Positions 38,958-43,611 of a stretch of DNA of 43,611 bases are shown piece after piece. The notes below the pieces were generated by a model. The model did no database searches, was not told where the DNA came from, and worked only from the letters and a program-made list of their open reading frames with translations. Source of the stretch: a virus; IMG/VR virus record IMGVR_UViG_3300005518_000022, positions 1-43,611 of that record. The stretch is one strand, 5' to 3'. The first letter of the stretch is position 1, and the number at the start of each line of letters is the position of its first letter. The position numbers and the translations under genes were made by a program.

Positions 38958-40186
38958 CCGCGGCCTTAGAGATTGCCTATCAGCGTCCTTGGCTCTATCC
39001 CGCGCAGAAAGCGGCGATCTTCGCGCCGCAACGCTACGATGTGGTCGAAGCCTCGACCAAGAGTGGCAAAACGCACGGCTGTCTGGTCTGGCTGTTCGAG
39101 CAAGCGTTACAGGGCAAAGCAGGTTGGCAGTATTGGTGGGTCGCCCCCTCGCGCAAGCAGGCGAAGATCGGCTACCGACGGCTGAAGCTCGCCCTCCGCC
39201 GGGCGGGGCATCTGTTCGCGTACAACGATACGGAACTGACCATCACGCTCCCCACGCAAACCGTCTTGTCCTTCCTCACGGGCGAGAAGCCCGATCTGCT
39301 GTACGGGGATGACGTGCATGCGGCGGTAATTGATGAAGCCACCCGCGTCCGGGAAGATGCCTGGCATGCGATCCGCTCGACATTGACCGCGACCCAAGGG
39401 CCGCTCCGCGTGATTGGCAATGTCCGCGGTCGGAAGAATTGGGCCTATCAGTTGGCGCGGAAAGCCGAAGCCGGTGACCCGGACATGCATTACGCCAAGC
39501 TCACCTATCACGATGCGGTGGCGGCGGGCATTGTCGCGGCGGAGGAAATCCTGGACGCTAAACGTCTGCTCCCGGAAGCCGTATTCAACGAGTTGTATCT
39601 GGCGCAGCCGTCGGATGATGGCGGGAATCCGTTCGGCCTCCAGCATATCGCTGCGTGTGTCGGGCCGATTTCGACGGCCGCGCCCGTTGTGTGGGGCTGG
39701 GACTTGGCGAAGTATGTGGACTGGACGGTGGGGATAGGGCTTGATCGCGCCGGCGCGGTCTGTCGCTTAGAGCGATTCCAATCCTCCTGGGATGATACCG
39801 AGCGGAAGATGCTCCAGTCCATCGGCAAAACGCCAGCCTATATTGACTCGACGGGGGTCGGTGACCCGATCTTCGAGCGGCTGGCGCGAAATCGCCCCTG
39901 GCTCCGGGACTACAAGTTCACGAATCAGACGAAGCAGCAACTCATGGAGGGCTTGCAGGTGGCGATTCAGCAGCACCGCATCCGGGTCCCCGAAGGGCCG
40001 ATTCGCGCCGAACTGGACAGCTTTGAGTTCCAGGTGTCGCGCACCAGCGTCAAGTATGGGGCACCCGATGGGATGCACGATGATTGTGTGGTCGCCTTAG
40101 CCCTTGCGGTGCATGGTTGGCAGCCGAGCGTGCAGGCGGGCATCGGCCTTCCCGTTTCTATGGAGCAGGTCAGCACATGGCGCTAA
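38954..40186 (+). CDS. terL: Terminase large subunit
   Basis: 410 residues. N-terminal ATPase: Walker A STKSGKT (34-40) and Walker B AAVIDE (123-128). C-terminal RNase H-like nuclease with acidic residues in WGWDLAKYVDWTVG (Asp250), AYIDSTGVGDPIFE (Asp298) and MHDDCVVALALA (Asp376/377). It drives DNA into the procapsid and cuts it. ATGA overlap with the small subunit. Rather short at the N-terminus but all motors and nuclease motifs are present. Confidence 0.93.
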   Translation: MTAALEIAYQRPWLYPAQKAAIFAPQRYDVVEASTKSGKTHGCLVWLFEQALQGKAGWQYWWVAPSRKQAKIGYRRLKLALRRAGHLFAYNDTELTITLPTQTVLSFLTGEKPDLLYGDDVHAAVIDEATRVREDAWHAIRSTLTATQGPLRVIGNVRGRKNWAYQLARKAEAGDPDMHYAKLTYHDAVAAGIVAAEEILDAKRLLPEAVFNELYLAQPSDDGGNPFGLQHIAACVGPISTAAPVVWGWDLAKYVDWTVGIGLDRAGAVCRLERFQSSWDDTERKMLQSIGKTPAYIDSTGVGDPIFERLARNRPWLRDYKFTNQTKQQLMEGLQVAIQQHRIRVPEGPIRAELDSFEFQVSRTSVKYGAPDGMHDDCVVALALAVHGWQPSVQAGIGLPVSMEQVSTWR

Positions 40187-40485
40187 TCCTGTTCAGCCTA
40201 GTGGTGGCCGGGCTGGTTGTCTGGATGCTGTGTTCCGGCATCAACCATGAATCGCGTCATCCGTCCCTGCCGCGCGAGCGGCGCATGGGGGTCATTCAGC
40301 AGATGGGCCAGCAACTCGGCTGGTGGCCCACGAAGGATTTCTTCGGCCTGAGGCCCGACCCGACGTTCTTACCGCCCGCTGTGGAGGTTGAGCAGCATAC
40401 CAAGACCATCGCGGAAGTGACGGGCGAAACCGCGACGCGCGAAATTAAGAAAGTCGGGCGCGTCGAGGAGATTCTCGGCGCATGA
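40177..40485 (+). CDS. Membrane-anchored protein between terminase and portal
   Basis: 102 residues overlapping terL by ten bases. N-terminal helix ALILFSLVVAGLVVWMLCSG, then a basic/aromatic segment (RMGVIQQMGQQLGWWPTKDF) and a charged C-terminal helix (TIAEVTGETATREIKKVGRV). Unusual between terminase and portal. Possibly a small envelope or head-completion factor. Function unknown. Confidence 0.62.
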   Translation: MALILFSLVVAGLVVWMLCSGINHESRHPSLPRERRMGVIQQMGQQLGWWPTKDFFGLRPDPTFLPPAVEVEQHTKTIAEVTGETATREIKKVGRVEEILGA

Positions 40486-42527
40486 CCGCCCGCGTCAAGC
40501 AGGCCCCTGCGAATGGCAATGGCTCCGCTGTGGACCGCGGGGCGCCCGCCTCCGTTGATGCCTTGATGGGCCTCGGGCGCACAGGGCTCCGTCAATGGTC
40601 GGGCCGCATTGACGAAGAGTTCTTGAAGGAACTGAAGAACGAGCGCAAATATCAGGTCTACAAGGAAATGTCGGAGAACGACCCCATTGTGGGCTCGGTC
40701 CTCCGGGCCATTGAGTTCTTGATTCGCGGCGTAGACTGGCGCGTCGAGCCCGCCGACCAGACGGATACGCAGCAGCAAGAAATGGCCGACCAGATCAAAG
40801 CCCGACTCTTTGGGATGCGACGGTCGTGGGCGGAAGTGTTGGTCGAGATTCTGTCGTTCCTGCCCTACGGCTGGAGCTTCCACGAGCTGCTCTATGAAGC
40901 GAAACCGGATGGCGTGTGGTGGGCGGATTGGCCTGTCCGAGCCCAGGAGACCCTGTTTCGTTGGGTCTTCGTCAAAGGGGCGGACGGCAAGGATACGGAT
41001 GTGCTCGAAGCCATGGAGCAGATGGTGCCCACGGACTCGAAGAAGCGCACTATCCCGATCAATAAAGGGCTGCTCTTTCGGCTGGGGAGCCACAAGAACA
41101 ATCCCGAAGGCATCTCGATCATCCGCAATGCCTATTTGCCGTGGTATTACAAAAACCACCTCCAGCGTATCGAGGCCATCGGGATTGAACGGGACTTAGC
41201 TGGCTATCCCGTGCTCTACGTCCCCGGCGAAGTGTTGGACAATCCCTCAGGGGCTGGATATGTCGCCGCCCAGAAGATCGTCACGAACATCAAACGGGAC
41301 GAACAGGAAGGGGCGTTGCTCAACTCGGGACGCGACGCGCAAGGGAATCCGATGTGGGAATTGAAGCTCCTGTCCACCGGGGGAACCCGAGCCTTCAATA
41401 CGAACGACATTATCAACCGCTACGACACGCGGATCGCCCAGACGTGTCTCGCGGATTTCATCGTGCTCGGTCAGCAGGGCCGGACGGGTTCCTTCGCCCT
41501 GGCGGACAGTAAGACGGAAATCTTCTCGCTGGCGTTGAAAGCCATCTTGGATACGATCTGCGGGACGGTCAACCGGGACGCGATCCCCAAGCTCGCGGAG
41601 TTGAACGGCTGGCCGACGGAGGACTTGCCGCAGCTCGTCCACGGGGATATCGAGTTGCCTGACCTCGCGGCGGTGGGGGCCTATATCACCGCGCTCTCGG
41701 GGGCTGGCGTCCCCTTGTTCCCCGACATGAAGCTGGAGAACCGGCTCCGGGAATTGGGCGGCTTGCCGACCCTTTCGACCGAGGAGTTTGACACTCGGGA
41801 GCAGACCTTACAGCAGGACAAGCAAGCCCAGCAGGAAGCGCAACTGGCGGTCTTGCAGCAGGGACAGCAGCAGACGGACCAGAAGGCGACCGAGGCGGGC
41901 GCGAAAGCCGATGCGGCTATGAAGTGGCTGGCGGATACTCGGCCCGTGTTGGAACGCCGCGACGAGTTGCTCAAGAGTTTTGGCGAACCCAAGCCGCCGA
42001 TTGTCGTACCCGCGCCAAACGTCACCATTCAGATGGCCCCGACGACGGTCACGGCTCCCACTCCCGGGGCGCAGACGTTCAATATCCCCGCGCCGACGGT
42101 GCAGCATAGCGTGGCCCTGGCCCAGCCGATTGAGGTGCAGCCGGCGAGTCCGTCTCCCGTGACGGTGACGGTCGAAGCGGCGAAGGCCGCCGATGTGAAG
42201 GTCGAAGCCCCCATCACGGTGCAAGCGGCTGCTCCCGTCGTCGTTCCTGCGCCCATCGTGACCGTGCCCGTCGCCATTGAAGCGCCCGCCGCGCCAGATA
42301 TCACCGTCAATGTCGCACCCGCTGATGCCCCGATCGTGAAGGTGGATAGTCCTGTGACGGTGGACACCACTGGCTTAGGGGAGGCGGTGCGCGAGCAGAC
42401 GGTCGCCCAGCAGGGCTTGTGGGATCGCTTCTTGAAGGTGCTGCAAACGGTGCTGAAGCGGCCTAAGAAGCTGGATATCACGCTCCCCGATGGGACACAG
42501 GCGGAGGCGAAGCCGTCCGATGAATGA
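40482..42527 (+). CDS. Portal protein (DUF935/Mu gp29-like) with long C-terminal extension
   Basis: 681 residues. The first 430 match DUF935-type portals: MSENDPIVGSVLRAIEFLIR, VDWRVEP, EVLVEILSFLPYGWSFHELL, the clip/stem, and LFRLGSHKNNPEGISIIRNA. Residues 430-500 are a Gln-rich coiled coil (EQTLQQDKQAQQEAQLAVLQ). Residues 505-630 are low-complexity Pro/Ala/Val strands (VVPAPIVTVPVAIEAPAAP), a beta-repeat extension not seen in standard portals, and the last 40 form an amphipathic end. It forms the head vertex through which DNA is packaged. Confidence 0.9.
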   Translation: MTARVKQAPANGNGSAVDRGAPASVDALMGLGRTGLRQWSGRIDEEFLKELKNERKYQVYKEMSENDPIVGSVLRAIEFLIRGVDWRVEPADQTDTQQQEMADQIKARLFGMRRSWAEVLVEILSFLPYGWSFHELLYEAKPDGVWWADWPVRAQETLFRWVFVKGADGKDTDVLEAMEQMVPTDSKKRTIPINKGLLFRLGSHKNNPEGISIIRNAYLPWYYKNHLQRIEAIGIERDLAGYPVLYVPGEVLDNPSGAGYVAAQKIVTNIKRDEQEGALLNSGRDAQGNPMWELKLLSTGGTRAFNTNDIINRYDTRIAQTCLADFIVLGQQGRTGSFALADSKTEIFSLALKAILDTICGTVNRDAIPKLAELNGWPTEDLPQLVHGDIELPDLAAVGAYITALSGAGVPLFPDMKLENRLRELGGLPTLSTEEFDTREQTLQQDKQAQQEAQLAVLQQGQQQTDQKATEAGAKADAAMKWLADTRPVLERRDELLKSFGEPKPPIVVPAPNVTIQMAPTTVTAPTPGAQTFNIPAPTVQHSVALAQPIEVQPASPSPVTVTVEAAKAADVKVEAPITVQAAAPVVVPAPIVTVPVAIEAPAAPDITVNVAPADAPIVKVDSPVTVDTTGLGEAVREQTVAQQGLWDRFLKVLQTVLKRPKKLDITLPDGTQAEAKPSDE

Positions 42528-43089
42528 GCGCGCCCTGATGACGGAGCAGCAAGCTTCGACGCTCGGCGTGTATCTCTCGGACGGGTTGCGCTGGCATTGT
42601 CACACCCGCGCGACGCTCTCGCGTCCGGGGGAGACAACGCCCTTCCTGACGGTCGAGCAGGACGGCAACGCCTTGCTCCTTGGCGGGGCCTCGATGCTCT
42701 GGGAAGGCTTGAAAGGCGGCGGGACGACTTCGACCGGGAGCGCCAAGAAGTTCTTCAATGCCACGGCCGCGCTGGGCTTGGGGAACAGCTCCGCGGCGGT
42801 CGTCAATACCCAGATCAACCTCCAGGGGGCGTCGAAGAAGTACAAAGTGATGAGCGCGGGGTTTCCGACACACACCACCAGCTCGACCGCCAGTACCGCA
42901 TCGAAGTTCGTCGCCAAGAGCACCTACACGACCACGGAAGCCAACTTCTCCTGGAAAGAATGGGGGCTGTTCAACAAAGTGACCACGGGGGCCACGCAGC
43001 GGATGCTGAACCGGAAAGCCTCTAGCGGCCTCTTGACCAAGACGAGCGCCGCGACCGCGAGTCTGACCGTGACGCTGAGTCTCGCCTAA
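42520..43089 (+). CDS. Virion-type protein
   Basis: 189 residues, ATG 42520 overlapping the portal stop. Ser/Thr/Ala-rich beta protein: TRATLSRPGETTPFLTVEQD, LGLGNSSAAVVNTQINLQGA, NFSWKEWGLFNKV and an end LLTKTSAATASLTVTLSLA. The WKEWGLFN turn is typical of phage baseplate or fibre modules. The family is not identified. Directly followed by another small structural gene with one-base overlap. Confidence 0.62.
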   Translation: MNERALMTEQQASTLGVYLSDGLRWHCHTRATLSRPGETTPFLTVEQDGNALLLGGASMLWEGLKGGGTTSTGSAKKFFNATAALGLGNSSAAVVNTQINLQGASKKYKVMSAGFPTHTTSSTASTASKFVAKSTYTTTEANFSWKEWGLFNKVTTGATQRMLNRKASSGLLTKTSAATASLTVTLSLA

Positions 43090-43424
43090 TGGGCGCCTCC
43101 GGCACGACCACGGTGGACTTCGGGGCCTTCCCCGGGACCAGTCACGCGACGGTAGACGTGACGGGCCAAACGGGCTTCGTCACCACCTCAGAGGTGGAAG
43201 CCTGGATACAGCCGGTGGCGACCGCCGATCATTCCGCCGACGAGCATAAGGTCGAGACCATCAAGGTCGTGGCGTCCTATAAGGTGGACGGGACGATCAC
43301 GATTGATGCGTTCAATACGAGCCAGCTCAATGAGCCGACCTTCGGGCCAGCGGCGCAAAACTGGGTTGGCGGCAAGGGGACACGGCTGTATGGCGTCTGG
43401 AACGTGGGCTGGGCATGGAACTGA
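43089..43424 (+). CDS. Small virion-type protein
   Basis: 111 residues of beta-rich sequence: GTTTVDFGAFPGTSHATVDV, VETIKVVASYKVDGTITIDA, and a C-terminal strand RLYGVWNVGWAWN. Few charges. Overlaps its neighbours by one and ten bases. Its VDF-G-FPG-SHA-V pattern recurs in phage proteins of unknown role. Likely structural. Confidence 0.62.
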   Translation: MGASGTTTVDFGAFPGTSHATVDVTGQTGFVTTSEVEAWIQPVATADHSADEHKVETIKVVASYKVDGTITIDAFNTSQLNEPTFGPAAQNWVGGKGTRLYGVWNVGWAWN

Positions 43425-43611
43425 AAGACGATCTGGCGCGCGCGATTCGTCGGGCAGGCGGAGCGGATTGCTTGCCTCCCGCTGATGGCCCGAAGCTCGA
43501 CCGCTGGCATCCGCGCACGTTAGCTGAGGCGCTGGACGCGGAGATCGCCCGCTGTGCCGTCGAGGGCTGGCCCAAGATCTCATTGCACATGGACGTGCGC
43601 GACGCCATGAA
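43415..43611 (+). CDS. 5' part of small hypothetical protein crossing the junction
   Basis: Starts ATG 43415, overlapping the previous gene by ten bases, and runs to the window end without a stop. Because 43522-43611 repeats 1-90, it continues at 91 and ends at 121, for 75 residues. Basic and helical N-terminus (DDLARAIRRAGG), Pro-rich middle and a Cys-containing helix (EALDAEIARCAVEGWPK). No domain recognised. Confidence 0.7.
   Translation, partial: MELKDDLARAIRRAGGADCLPPADGPKLDRWHPRTLAEALDAEIARCAVEGWPKISLHMDVRDAM
43522..43611. repeat. Terminal redundancy, right copy
   Basis: Identical to 1-90 for 90 bases; see the left copy. Removing it gives a 43,521-bp circle. Confidence 0.95.

Overview
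This window is a complete, high-GC tailed-phage genome from a circular assembly. Bases 1-90 recur exactly at 43522-43611, so the unit genome is about 43,521 bp and the gene at 43415 runs across the junction to position 121. A full head and tail set, holin and endolysin are present. A single non-contractile tail tape-measure gene of about 395 codons and no sheath point to a siphovirus with a fairly short tail. The host is not identifiable from the sequence. It is probably a high-GC bacterium that uses ATG, GTG and TTG starts. No integrase, repressor, DNA polymerase, primase, helicase or RNA polymerase is recognisable, so the phage appears to depend on host replication and transcription.

Layout, with genes on the + strand and usually overlapping by 1-20 bases: terminase small and large subunits, a small membrane protein and the portal (38.6-42.5 kb); small virion-type proteins across the circular junction (42.5-1.7 kb); a Mu F/SPP1 gp7-type head protein (1.7-2.6 kb); a nonulosonic (sialic)-acid cassette (2.6-6.4 kb); prohead protease, scaffold, decoration protein, major capsid protein, a second decoration protein and a second glycosyltransferase-like protein (6.5-11 kb); head-tail connectors, tail tube, tail chaperones, tape measure, tail tip and fibres (11-20.3 kb); one minus-strand exported protein (20.3-20.65 kb); a run of small membrane proteins with holin, endolysin, a carbohydrate-binding or lyase-like protein and a spanin-like protein (20.7-25.1 kb); then about 13 kb of tightly packed accessory genes (25.2-38.5 kb). 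The accessory genes include small zinc-ribbon proteins, two proteins with long alanine tracts, two HNH nucleases, two DNA methyltransferase-like proteins and a Lar-like anti-restriction protein.

Two things stand out. The first is the cassette inserted between head genes: a NeuB-type synthase, a NeuA-type cytidylyltransferase fused to a DUF218-like domain, a sugar-nucleotide epimerase, and two paralogous proteins that by eye resemble GT42 (Cst-II-like) sialyltransferases. Together they could make, activate and transfer a nonulosonic acid, perhaps onto virion proteins or the host surface. The second is a 540-base non-coding stretch at 29583-30120 dense with long perfect hairpins and closed by a terminal helix, a strong candidate for a large structured phage RNA that I cannot assign to a known family.

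Regulation: a CTTGCG(C/T) motif recurs in front of four transcription units. In at least two of them the start codon lies exactly 36 bases downstream of the first T, which suggests leaderless mRNAs. One copy is followed at once by a strong intrinsic terminator ahead of the capsid operon. An in-frame amber codon divides a tail protein exactly inside a conserved motif.
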